Of a DNA stretch of 64,000 nucleotides, positions 26,234 through 34,124 are shown piece by piece (position 1 is the stretch's first letter; every line of letters begins with the position of its first letter). A model generated the notes under the pieces. The model was not told the DNA's origin and did not search any database. It saw nothing but the letters and a program-made list of their open reading frames with translations. Location of the stretch: positions 1-64,000 of the forward strand of contig NZ_JPME01000023.1 in the NCBI RefSeq assembly GCF_000732605.1. The letters are read 5' to 3'. This DNA is from Lacrimispora celerecrescens. GTDB taxonomy: Bacteria > Bacillota > Clostridia > Lachnospirales > Lachnospiraceae. A program made the translations under genes and the position numbers.

Positions 26234-26300
26234 ATGCGAGAATCAACCCCTTTGTTTCCGAAGATGTAATACGGTACAAAGGGCATTCTCGCATTTTTTA
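26234..26300 (+). terminator. Long terminator after the IclR gene
   Basis: Outer arms ATGCGAGAAT (26234-26243) and ATTCTCGCAT (26285-26294) plus an inner CCCTTTGT/ACAAAGGG pair make a tall stem followed by TTTTTT. Confidence 0.9.
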
Positions 26301-26364
26301 TTGTATGCTTTTTGAAATTCATATTTATGATAATCAAATCAGCAATATAAAGTGTACATTTATG

Positions 26365-26393
26365 TTGACAAGAACTAAAATGAAATGTATAAT
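26365..26393 (+). promoter_or_regulatory. Consensus promoter of the uronate-lyase operon
   Basis: TTGACA (26365-26370), exactly 17 bp, TATAAT (26388-26393): a full sigma-A consensus, as expected for a strong promoter held down by a repressor. Confidence 0.93.
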
Positions 26394-26412
26394 ATGCTCA
26401 TATTGAAAACTT

Positions 26413-26430
26413 AGTTCTTATATATGAACT
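26413..26430. promoter_or_regulatory. Predicted IclR operator of the lyase operon
   Basis: AGTTCTTATATATGAACT is an interrupted palindrome (AGTTC-N-TATATA-N-GAACT) starting 20 bp downstream of the -10 box. A near copy lies at the same place relative to the IclR promoter. Another inverted repeat (AGATCTCTATTAAGAGATCT, from 26442) follows in the leader. Confidence 0.7.
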
Positions 26431-26498
26431 TTTGCGATTAAAGATCTCTATTAAGAGATCTCATTTTATAAAAAATCTTATGAACGAGGTTCTTAATT

Positions 26499-27077
26499 AT
26501 GAACAAGACAAATGAGGTTTTTATATTTCCATATTTGGATTTATTATTTTTCTCCATACTTGCTGCTGTTTCAGAAATTATGAGTTATAAGATGCTGGAA
26601 TTTTGGAATAGCAGCTTCTATTACAGCTTTTCCGTGGTTCTCTGCCTCATATCCATGATTCGCTGGGGAGCAGCCGGAGTTGTAGTGGCCATGATCGGAG
26701 GAATTCCGGGTATACTGTTTTCCCCTATGTCCCTTTGGTCCGGATTTTTATTTTACAGCCTTTCCAATGCATTTATTGGGATTCCTATGATGGTTTACAG
26801 AAGCAGGAACAGAGATGCCATTGCTGAGGGACATGTTTTTCTGCTCCTTTATATTTTTCTTTCTCATTGCAGTCTGTCAGCAGGAAAGGGAATTGCCATA
26901 TTTTTACTAACCGGAGAAACAACAGGAGCTAAGGATTATTTTTGGGCAACATTTTTTACCTTGATGATCAATATCATTGTGTGCAGTGTGCTGCAAATGC
27001 GGAAAGGGTTGATATGTGATATGAGATATTATTTTACTGATATGGAAGGAGAAGGGTATGGAAACGGAAGAAATTAA
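26499..27077 (+). CDS. Unknown integral membrane protein, first gene of lyase operon
   Basis: A 192-aa protein with five to six predicted membrane helices. The start is LDLLFFSILAAVSEIMSYKMLEFWNSSFYYSFSVVLCLISMIRWG, and a central AAGVVVAMIGGIPGILFSP segment is rich in Gly/Pro. The overall pattern (small, very hydrophobic, AxxxGGxPG-type loop) recalls S-components of ECF transporters, but no ECF ATPase is nearby and I cannot assign a family. It overlaps the first permease by 20 bp, so the two are probably co-translated. The start follows ACGAGG. Confidence 0.65.
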   Translation: MNKTNEVFIFPYLDLLFFSILAAVSEIMSYKMLEFWNSSFYYSFSVVLCLISMIRWGAAGVVVAMIGGIPGILFSPMSLWSGFLFYSLSNAFIGIPMMVYRSRNRDAIAEGHVFLLLYIFLSHCSLSAGKGIAIFLLTGETTGAKDYFWATFFTLMINIIVCSVLQMRKGLICDMRYYFTDMEGEGYGNGRN

Positions 27078-28022
27078 AATGCGTGAGCCCCAGACAAAAA
27101 AGATATGGAAAGCTGTGAGGAAGGATTGGCGTTTATATGTACTCCTGCTTCCCCTGGTAATCTGGTTTGCTATGTGGCTTATAAGCCAATGGGAGGGCTG
27201 CTCATTGCGTTTAAACGGTTTGATCCTCAATTTGGGGTCTGGGGAAGTGAATTTAAAGGAATTGACAATTTTATCAACCTTGTTTCCGGAGTCAATAAGG
27301 TTGAGTTTTGGCAGGCGTTCAGAAATACATTTATTATCAGTGCTTACAGCCTGATATTTGGATTCCCTGTACCGATTATACTGGCCTTATTATTTGCTGA
27401 AATAGGAAATGATACGGTGAGGAAGCTTACGCAGACCGCAACCTATCTGCCTCATTTCCTTTCAGAGGTTACAATTACAGGAATTGCCCTCATGCTGGTA
27501 TACAGTGGTGTCCGCTCAACTGGAATTATCGCTTCTCTGCTCCAGCAAATTGGATTGATTGAACCGGGTGTTTCGATCATGCAGAAATCCAATTATTTCA
27601 GGCCCCTCTATATTATGGTAGGGATCTGGAAAGAAAGCGGATATAATTCTATTGTTTATTTTGCAGCTATTATGGGGATTTCCCCTACACTGTATGAGGC
27701 TTTAAAAGTGGATGGGGGCAATAAATTTCAGGAAATCCGCTTTATCACATTTCCGGGTATGGCACCGACTCTGATCATCATGATCATCATGAGGATAGGA
27801 AGTATGCTGACCATTGGCTATGAAAGAGTTTTGCTTTTATACAATGCCAATATTTATGTGACAGCAGATGTGCTCTCCACCTTTGAACAAAGAATAGGTA
27901 TTCTGTCAGGCAACTATGGAATCGGAGCTGCTGTCAGCCTGTTCAATTCCTTGATTGCGTTTGCACTGGTGATCGGTGCCAATACAATCAGCAGAAATAT
28001 ATCAGAAACATCCCTGTGGTAG
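27058..28022 (+). pseudogene. Lpl-type ABC transporter permease 1, broken by a single-base frameshift
   Basis: The N-terminal part (from the ATG at 27058, with AAGGAG before it) reads ...KDWRLYVLLLPLVIWFAMW and then leaves the family sequence. The continuation AYKPMGGLLIAFKRFDPQFGVWGSEF is in the next frame and runs to 28022. One extra G in the GG at 27176-27177 (TGG-GCT-TAT) restores a 321-aa permease of the LplB/UgpA type with an EAA loop (YEALKVDGGNKFQEIRFITFPGM). Without a working copy the importer would fail, so either the strain is defective or this is a sequencing error. No sign of programmed slippage. Confidence 0.9.
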
Positions 28023-28040
28023 ATTAGAAAGGCGGAAACG

Positions 28041-28904
28041 ATGGAGCGCTTAAACAGAAGTGAAAAGATATTTAAGGTGTTTTCCTATACGATGATTATC
28101 ATCTTTGCATTGCTTGCCCTGTATCCGGTTTTGTACGCATTCAGCGTTTCAATCAGCGGAAAGGTAGCATATGAAAGCGGTCAGATTGTACTCCTGCCAA
28201 AGGAAGTGACATTTCAGGCCTATGATATGGTGCTGCACAACAAAGGCTTTTGGATTGCGTATACCAATACCCTGTTCTATACCGTACTTGGTACTGCCTG
28301 GAGTATGGCAATTTCCATTACAGGTGCTTATGCATTGCAAAAAACAAAGCTGATGTTCAGACGGCAATGGAACTTTCTGCTGGTATTTACCATGTGGTTC
28401 AGTGCCGGAATGATTCCTTTGTACCTGAATTATAAGACCATGCACGTGGATAACCGATGGGGAATGATTATAGCCTTCGGCGTGCAGGCATATAACATCA
28501 TTCTTCTCAGAAACTATTTCAGCAGCATACCAAAAGAAATAGAAGAAGCTGCAATCATGGATGGAGCCAATGAGTTTCAGATGCTTGGAAAAGTTTACAT
28601 ACCAATGTCCACTGCCAGCATTGCAACAGTAACCTTATTCTATGCCATTTCAAGATGGAATGGTTATTATTGGTCAAGGATGCTGCTGTCAAACCCCTAT
28701 GAGCAGCCGTTACAGGTATATCTGCGGCAGTTGATTGAAAATTATCAGAAACTATATGATGAGTCACCGGTTAATCTTGCATATTCCGCAGATAGCCTGG
28801 CTTATGCAATTATTATATGTTCGATTATCCCGGTGTTAGTTATTTACCCGTATATTCAGAAGTACTTTGCAAAAGGTGTGAATATGGGGGGAGTCAAAGG
28901 ATAA
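28041..28904 (+). CDS. Lpl-type ABC transporter permease 2 (LplC/YtcP type)
   Basis: A 287-aa permease with six predicted membrane helices and the EAA loop IEEAAIMDGANEFQMLGKVYIPM. The C-terminus YIQKYFAKGVNMGGVKG is diagnostic for the LplC/YtcP branch, which imports complex oligosaccharides such as uronate-containing ones. It lies 18 bp after permease 1 and 36 bp before the binding protein gene. Confidence 0.93.
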   Translation: MERLNRSEKIFKVFSYTMIIIFALLALYPVLYAFSVSISGKVAYESGQIVLLPKEVTFQAYDMVLHNKGFWIAYTNTLFYTVLGTAWSMAISITGAYALQKTKLMFRRQWNFLLVFTMWFSAGMIPLYLNYKTMHVDNRWGMIIAFGVQAYNIILLRNYFSSIPKEIEEAAIMDGANEFQMLGKVYIPMSTASIATVTLFYAISRWNGYYWSRMLLSNPYEQPLQVYLRQLIENYQKLYDESPVNLAYSADSLAYAIIICSIIPVLVIYPYIQKYFAKGVNMGGVKG

Positions 28905-28940
28905 ATGTTTTATTCGCCATAAAGGCAGAAGGAGGATTTT

Positions 28941-31043
28941 ATGAGGAACAAAGTAGCAGGGGGTATCCTGTGTGCTGCGATACTTGCATCGGCATTGACC
29001 GGATGCGGTACTTCCGTTGTGGATCAGGCATCAACCAGGGCAGCAGAAGAAACGCAACAGGAAACCAGTGAGGCAGCAGGTGATAAGACTGATCTAACAG
29101 AGATGGTAGAGCTAAAGTTTAATATTGCCAATGGAAATAAGTCAAGAACCATGACCTATAATCAGGAATCTCCATTGACCCTTCCGGATGGTACTGTTGT
29201 AACAGCCGGTATGCTTAAACCAATGTGGTCTTATATGGAAAAGGAATTAAACAGCAAGTTTTCCGACGTGACGTTACAGGATGTGAAGGCCAGCGATATG
29301 ATTCAGACAGAATCTACATCAAACTTTTCCGGAGCCAATATTTTTGGAGGCGAATCAATTGCAGAACGGCTTATGTTTTATGGAACGGAAGGAAAATTTG
29401 TGAATCTGACCGACATGATGAAAACCGGCTATATGCCTAATTTCATGGAATATTTATCAAAGAATCCTGACGTTAAGACTGCGATTACCGCTTACGACGG
29501 AAATATTTATCATGTGCCTTATATTGCGGAACTGAATCAGATCGCAAGGACCTTTGTTATCCGGGAATCCTGGGTCACCGGACTGCTGGATTCAGAAGGC
29601 GCAGCCTATGATAAGAATCCCTTTGATGTGCATTATAAAGGATTTTATGTGGAAAATAACCGCAGAACAGGGGAAAACGGGGGCACGGTTACTCCCAAAG
29701 AAGGAATCGATATTGTAAAGAAAACCGACCAGGATATTATTGAAATTCAGAATGCACTGGAAGTGAAAAATGGGGAAACCTTAACCAGGGCGTTAATTCA
29801 GTATATTAAAGACAACTACGATTACAGCAGCCCATCGGAATTATTCCTTGGGGAAAAGGCAGCCTATGACATTGATGAAATGATTGCACTGATGCGCTGC
29901 ATTAAAGCCAATCCGGCCTTGCTGACCAAGGGGAAAGCTGATGTTGTATGGCCTCTTTTTGTGAGACAGTCCAACTACCGCGAGGATTTGCTTCGGTTAT
30001 CTACATATTTTGACGGCGTGAAGGTACATGGAGCAGACTCCTATACCGCAAGGTGGTATATTGATGAGAACGGGCAAATCCAGTATTCCTATTCAGAAGA
30101 AGGCGTGTACAATGTCTTACAGTATTTATCCATGATGGAGGCGGAAGGACTGATCTATTCCGACGCTTATGATCTGACTGAAAAGACCAATTACCGATCC
30201 ACCTTATGGGGAACTGATGACGGAGACGCCCCTTCCTTTGGTTTTATGACTTATGATTGGATTGCTTCGTCTACTTCTGAATCCTTAAATCCTGACACGG
30301 TTGTGATCCTGCCTCCGGTTGCCAAGGTGAATGGTGCATGGCAGTATTATCTGGATAACGGAAGGGCCATTAAGCCGGATGGCTGGGCTATTTCTGTAGC
30401 AGGTTCTACGGATGATCAGATTCACAGAGCATGTGCAGTTATGGATTACCTTTTTACAGAGGAAGGAAGCAGATTGCAGAATTATGGCTTACCTATGAAT
30501 CTGGAGGAAGGAAAAGATTATGCAGGACCGGATGGGTTAAAATATCCGTTATTCACCAGCTGGGTATATGAGACCTCAGGCAAAGTGGCAAAAGGAGATC
30601 TGTCTACGTTCTTAAGAGACTGGTTGGGCTGTCTGATCCCCATTGGATACCAGAAAGAAATTGGTTTTGAGTATCAGTATACTTCTGAACGGGGATTTGA
30701 AGGCTGGGCGTTGCTTCAAAACTCCACGACTAACTTTGCAACTTATGCAGGAAAAGGAGTAAGCGGGGATAATCCAAATTATTATAAAATGGTTCCGCCG
30801 GTCTTTTCCCTGACTTCCAGACAGAAAGAAACGATTTCAGATACCACATCCCTTGATACAGAAGATATTGTAGAATTCATGTTTAATATCATCCGCTATC
30901 AGGCAAAAGGCAATGCGCCTCAGGGGGCGGTAGTAGCAAAAAGCTATGAAGAGTATGCGGCAGAATTTAAGAAACGGGGACTTGATATTTATGAAGAAAC
31001 TTATCAGGCCGCTTATGATGTTATGAAAATGGATAAACAGTAG
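28941..31043 (+). CDS. Large oligosaccharide-binding lipoprotein of the Lpl-type importer
   Basis: A 700-aa extracellular binding protein, larger than the 430-550 aa usual in this class. The signal peptide ends at lipobox LTGC (MRNKVAGGILCAAILASALTGC), followed by a Thr/Glu/Ala linker. The mature part has binding-protein features such as IVRESW-type loops (TFVIRESWVTGLLDSEG), KPDGWAISVAGSTDDQIHRACAVMDYLFTEEGSR and repeated aromatic clusters. The extra length suggests a long oligosaccharide ligand (inference). GGAGG precedes the ATG. A GC-rich hairpin follows the gene. Confidence 0.9.
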   Translation: MRNKVAGGILCAAILASALTGCGTSVVDQASTRAAEETQQETSEAAGDKTDLTEMVELKFNIANGNKSRTMTYNQESPLTLPDGTVVTAGMLKPMWSYMEKELNSKFSDVTLQDVKASDMIQTESTSNFSGANIFGGESIAERLMFYGTEGKFVNLTDMMKTGYMPNFMEYLSKNPDVKTAITAYDGNIYHVPYIAELNQIARTFVIRESWVTGLLDSEGAAYDKNPFDVHYKGFYVENNRRTGENGGTVTPKEGIDIVKKTDQDIIEIQNALEVKNGETLTRALIQYIKDNYDYSSPSELFLGEKAAYDIDEMIALMRCIKANPALLTKGKADVVWPLFVRQSNYREDLLRLSTYFDGVKVHGADSYTARWYIDENGQIQYSYSEEGVYNVLQYLSMMEAEGLIYSDAYDLTEKTNYRSTLWGTDDGDAPSFGFMTYDWIASSTSESLNPDTVVILPPVAKVNGAWQYYLDNGRAIKPDGWAISVAGSTDDQIHRACAVMDYLFTEEGSRLQNYGLPMNLEEGKDYAGPDGLKYPLFTSWVYETSGKVAKGDLSTFLRDWLGCLIPIGYQKEIGFEYQYTSERGFEGWALLQNSTTNFATYAGKGVSGDNPNYYKMVPPVFSLTSRQKETISDTTSLDTEDIVEFMFNIIRYQAKGNAPQGAVVAKSYEEYAAEFKKRGLDIYEETYQAAYDVMKMDKQ

Positions 31044-31052
31044 TTAAACCGG

Positions 31053-31073
31053 GGGAGGAGGCTTTCTCCTCCC
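31053..31073 (+). terminator. Intercistronic hairpin after the binding protein gene
   Basis: GGGAGGAG (31053-31060), loop GCTTT, CTCCTCCC (31066-31073), then TTATAAAAAGG. It lies between the binding protein stop and the next start, and probably raises binding protein mRNA relative to the downstream genes. Confidence 0.6.
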
Positions 31074-31093
31074 TTATAAAAAGGTGGGAGCTG

Positions 31094-31645
31094 ATGATGC
31101 AGAAGTATTTTAAAACTCAAAAGTTAGCAGCAGGAATATATACCGGGATCGTTATCATTGTATTCTTCTATACTCTTTGCTTCATGACGGAGTATAAAGA
31201 TTTGTTCGGGTTGAAATTAACACAGAATGATCAGATTTCTTTTTTCCATGATTACATTCTTCAGATATTTAATAAACAGATTTTTACCTTTGCGGTATTT
31301 GGAATTCTGGTGATTTTGCTTTCCTTTCTGCTGGAGATCTTCGGTAAAATACCGGATAAATTTGCTTTAATCATAATGGAGCTGTCACTTCTTCTTTGCT
31401 GCGCATGTTCCGCCTATGCCTTGTTTAATCTTCAGGCCATAGAAAGCTATTATGCCGGACTGGATTTCCAGTATTTGCGGTTAGAAAGTGCAAGTGATTA
31501 TAAGCCTCATTTTGCCACGTTCCGAATTGGATTGGGAATCTACATTTCCCATATTCTCTGCTGTGCTTTTTATATCGTTGCAATTGGCAGAAGCCATTTT
31601 AAATTCCAGAAGAATCAGAAAAAGAGGAGCACAAGGAATGGATAA
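31094..31645 (+). CDS. Unknown four-helix membrane protein A of the lyase operon
   Basis: A 183-aa protein with four predicted membrane helices (about 12-30, 60-82, 88-110 and 143-165), an extracytoplasmic loop between helices 1 and 2 and a Lys/Arg-rich cytoplasmic tail (RSHFKFQKNQKKRSTRNG). No family is recognised. GGTGGGAG lies before two adjacent ATG codons (31094 and 31097). The end overlaps the next start by 8 bp, indicating coupled translation with membrane protein B. Confidence 0.65.
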   Translation: MMQKYFKTQKLAAGIYTGIVIIVFFYTLCFMTEYKDLFGLKLTQNDQISFFHDYILQIFNKQIFTFAVFGILVILLSFLLEIFGKIPDKFALIIMELSLLLCCACSAYALFNLQAIESYYAGLDFQYLRLESASDYKPHFATFRIGLGIYISHILCCAFYIVAIGRSHFKFQKNQKKRSTRNG

Positions 31646-32087
31646 TCGGTTGCTTAAAAAAGAAAAAAAGGCATACGTGTCATTATATAAAAAGGATGTG
31701 CTGCCATATTCACTGATACTATGTGCCATATTGGCTGAACTCATCTATGATATCTTGATTTTGGATGTGATGCCTGTAAGTTACCTGATGGGAGTTACGG
31801 TAATGATTAATATTGTGATATTGTTTGTACTTTTCACCTGTGCCGTAAAAGTCAATATCTATCATAAAACTTGGGCGGCCATTGCTGTTTTTCTTGGTAT
31901 TTACATGCTGGTAAGGATGTCTGTGCTGGTTCCCCTTGTATTAAAGCCCTATGCCAGGCATACGGAGATCATGGCTGCAAATTTTTTGGGAGGGCTCTTG
32001 CTTCTTACGGCCGGCTTCATCAGTTTGAAGCATACCGACAGAAGACAAAGGCTTCAGGAACAGTTAAAGCAGACAGATGCCAGCTAG
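31638..32087 (+). CDS. Unknown four-helix membrane protein B of the lyase operon
   Basis: A 149-aa protein with four predicted membrane helices and charged ends (MDNRLLKKEKKAYVSLYKK at the front, DRRQRLQEQLKQTDAS at the back). The ATG at 31638 is used because GGAGCACAAGG precedes it, and the earlier start at 31488 lies deep inside protein A. The pair A/B has matched size and topology, and the two could form a heteromer (inference). No family is recognised. Confidence 0.65.
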   Translation: MDNRLLKKEKKAYVSLYKKDVLPYSLILCAILAELIYDILILDVMPVSYLMGVTVMINIVILFVLFTCAVKVNIYHKTWAAIAVFLGIYMLVRMSVLVPLVLKPYARHTEIMAANFLGGLLLLTAGFISLKHTDRRQRLQEQLKQTDAS

Positions 32088-32102
32088 GATGAGGTGAAAA
32101 AT

Positions 32103-33206
32103 ATGGGAAAACTCCTGTTTAAAAATATAAGTAAATCATATGCAAATGGATTTTGTGCGGTTAATAACTTCAATTTAGAGATTCAGGATGGAGAATTTAT
32201 TGTTCTAGTGGGGCCGTCAGGCTGTGGAAAGTCAACCATCCTGCGCATGATTGCCGGGCTGGAAAAGATATCTGACGGAGATCTGATTCTGGATGAAAAG
32301 GTAATCAATAAATGTCCGCCGGTAGAACGGGATATTGCTGTAGTATTCCAGGATTATGCGCTGTATGGCAATATGTCGGTTTATGATAACGTTGGGATGA
32401 GCATGCGTGTCAGACATGAAAAAGACACGGTTATTTATGATAAGGTGAAGGAAGCTTCCGGTATTTTAGGAATCGGAAGCCTGTTAAAGCGTTTGCCGGG
32501 ACAATTATCCGGAGGACAGAAACAGAGAGTGGCTCTGGCCAGATCCGTAGTAAGAAAGCCAAAGGTATTTCTTATGGATGAGCCGCTTTCAAACCTGGAT
32601 GCAAAGCTGAGGACCAGTACAAGGGCTGAAATAGTAAAGCTCCAGAGGGAATTAAAGGTTACGACTGTTTATGTTACTCATGATCAGACAGAGGCCATGA
32701 CAATGGCAGACCGTATGGTAGTATTAAAGGATGGAATAATCCAGCAGGCAGGAACCCCAAATGAAATTTATTATGAACCCTGCAATTTATTTGTAGCCGG
32801 TTTTATTGGAGCGCCTCAGATGAATTTTATAGAAGGAAGGGTGGTGGGCAGTCGGTTTGTGTTTGGCTCTCATGCACTTTACCTTCCGAAGAAAATCGCG
32901 GACCCCTTAAAACAATATTCTGACAGGGAACTCATATTGGGAATCAGGCCGGAGCAATTTTCCATTTCCAATGGGGAAGACATCAATGTGATTGAAGGAG
33001 AACTGGAAAACAAAGAGTTTTTAGGTAATTGTTATATTTTATATGTAAGGATCGGAGAATCGGTCCTGGCATGTCAGATCGAAAGCATGGAGGACAGCTT
33101 TGACGAGCAGGTCAATATCCACTTTGGTATGGAACATATCTATTTTTTTGATAAGGAGACAACAGAATTGCTGATGCATGCAAAGGTGGGAGAGAATGAT
33201 GAGTAA
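32103..33206 (+). CDS. Sugar ABC transporter ATPase (MalK/UgpC/MsmK type)
   Basis: A 367-aa ATPase: Walker A GPSGCGKST, Q loop VFQDYALY, signature LSGGQKQRVA, Walker B VFLMDEPLSNLDAK, and the switch His in YVTHDQTEAM. The C-terminal part (about 240-365) is the TOBE regulatory domain of the MalK group, including LGIRPEQF. It powers CUT1 importers. Being the only such ATPase in the window, it may serve both the Lpl-type importer and the transporter at 3347-6549. The ATG at 32103 has GAGGTG upstream; a GTG at 32094 is less likely. Confidence 0.95.
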   Translation: MGKLLFKNISKSYANGFCAVNNFNLEIQDGEFIVLVGPSGCGKSTILRMIAGLEKISDGDLILDEKVINKCPPVERDIAVVFQDYALYGNMSVYDNVGMSMRVRHEKDTVIYDKVKEASGILGIGSLLKRLPGQLSGGQKQRVALARSVVRKPKVFLMDEPLSNLDAKLRTSTRAEIVKLQRELKVTTVYVTHDQTEAMTMADRMVVLKDGIIQQAGTPNEIYYEPCNLFVAGFIGAPQMNFIEGRVVGSRFVFGSHALYLPKKIADPLKQYSDRELILGIRPEQFSISNGEDINVIEGELENKEFLGNCYILYVRIGESVLACQIESMEDSFDEQVNIHFGMEHIYFFDKETTELLMHAKVGENDE

Positions 33207-33600
33207 ACAGTTAACCGGTATAGCGAAAGCGATGATTATAATTTCTTCTGTGGTGCATCTGATTTTTACTAATATACATGTAAAAGCTCTTCTGCTCCTG
33301 GAACATGAGATGTGCGGTTTTGTGATGTTCCTGTTTGTTCTGATTGGACTGGTAGCTTTATTTGAGGCGACCCGCATAAAGAAAAGAGAAACGGCAGAAC
33401 GGATTTTCACCGCATTGATTTGTTTTGTAACAGCAGGATTAGGATCATATCTGGTCATGATTTACCGGGATGCGATTTCAGTGCAGCGATCTCTTGATGT
33501 GGGTGTGGTATATCGTGCGGTAGTTTTCAGTATGGCAATCATTTTGGCTTATGTTATTTCCGGCCTCCTGCTGATTGCTGATTTAATTAAGAACAGGTGA
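33199..33600 (+). CDS. Unknown four-helix membrane protein C of the lyase operon
   Basis: A 133-aa membrane protein with four predicted helices, short loops and Lys/Arg on the predicted inner side (EATRIKKRETAERIF, LIKNR end). A His/Glu pair lies in the first hairpin (HVKALLLLEHEMCG). The start codon at 33199 follows GGGAG and overlaps the ATPase gene end by 8 bp. No family is recognised. Confidence 0.6.
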   Translation: MSKQLTGIAKAMIIISSVVHLIFTNIHVKALLLLEHEMCGFVMFLFVLIGLVALFEATRIKKRETAERIFTALICFVTAGLGSYLVMIYRDAISVQRSLDVGVVYRAVVFSMAIILAYVISGLLLIADLIKNR

Positions 33601-33607
33601 TGGTATC

Positions 33608-34120
33608 ATGACAGGCAGAGAAAGAAAGTATGGAAAAAAGAAGATTTCAGATAATGTGAAAGCGGGAGTTTTCAGGTGGTGGATCGCAGGAATGTGTTAC
33701 TTTTTTATTGGATTTGGCACCCAGTCCGGAATTTTTGCCGATCCCCTGGATATGATTTTTTTCCTTGGGCTGGGATTGGGGCTTGCAACCTTGTTTCTTT
33801 ATAATCCGGTTGCTTACCGGATGTTTGATATAGTAAGAAAAGGGAAAATTTACAATCAAAACTATTTTGAACGGAGCGGGTGGCAAAATGCAGTTTTAAA
33901 GCTGGCTGAAATCCTAAAAAATATGGTTCTTGTGTTTTTGATTTATATGACGTACCAAAGCGTAAATCTGCTGCTGGAAAGACTGCTTCACCTTCCGGAA
34001 GGAACGGTCACCATCCCGGGTGAACCCATTGGCTTTGCTGTGATTTACACCATCTATTATTACCTGCTGACCGGATTGATGGATACAGTGGCCGAAATGA
34101 GGAAGAAGGAGGAGAAATAG
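33608..34120 (+). CDS. Unknown four-helix membrane protein D of the lyase operon
   Basis: A 170-aa protein with a basic N-terminus (MTGRERKYGKKK) and four hydrophobic segments: WWIAGMCYFFIGFG, MIFFLGLGLGLATLFLY, MVLVFLIYMTYQSVNLLL and GFAVIYTIYYYLLTGLM. Its middle, NPVAYRMFDIVRKGKIYNQNYFERSGWQN, is probably a cytoplasmic loop. No family is recognised. It is 7 bp from its upstream neighbour and 4 bp from the first lyase gene, firmly inside the operon. Confidence 0.6.
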   Translation: MTGRERKYGKKKISDNVKAGVFRWWIAGMCYFFIGFGTQSGIFADPLDMIFFLGLGLGLATLFLYNPVAYRMFDIVRKGKIYNQNYFERSGWQNAVLKLAEILKNMVLVFLIYMTYQSVNLLLERLLHLPEGTVTIPGEPIGFAVIYTIYYYLLTGLMDTVAEMRKKEEK

Positions 34121-34124
34121 AGGC

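Noticed and set aside
26234-26300. Riboswitch between the IclR gene and the lyase operon
   Set aside because: The structure is a single long stem with a T-run, located before the operon promoter rather than after it, so it is the terminator of the IclR gene.
27058-28022. Programmed frameshift in the importer permease
   Set aside because: Slippage on UGG-CUU would need mispairing of tRNA-Trp, and no stimulatory structure is evident. A one-base deletion is simpler.
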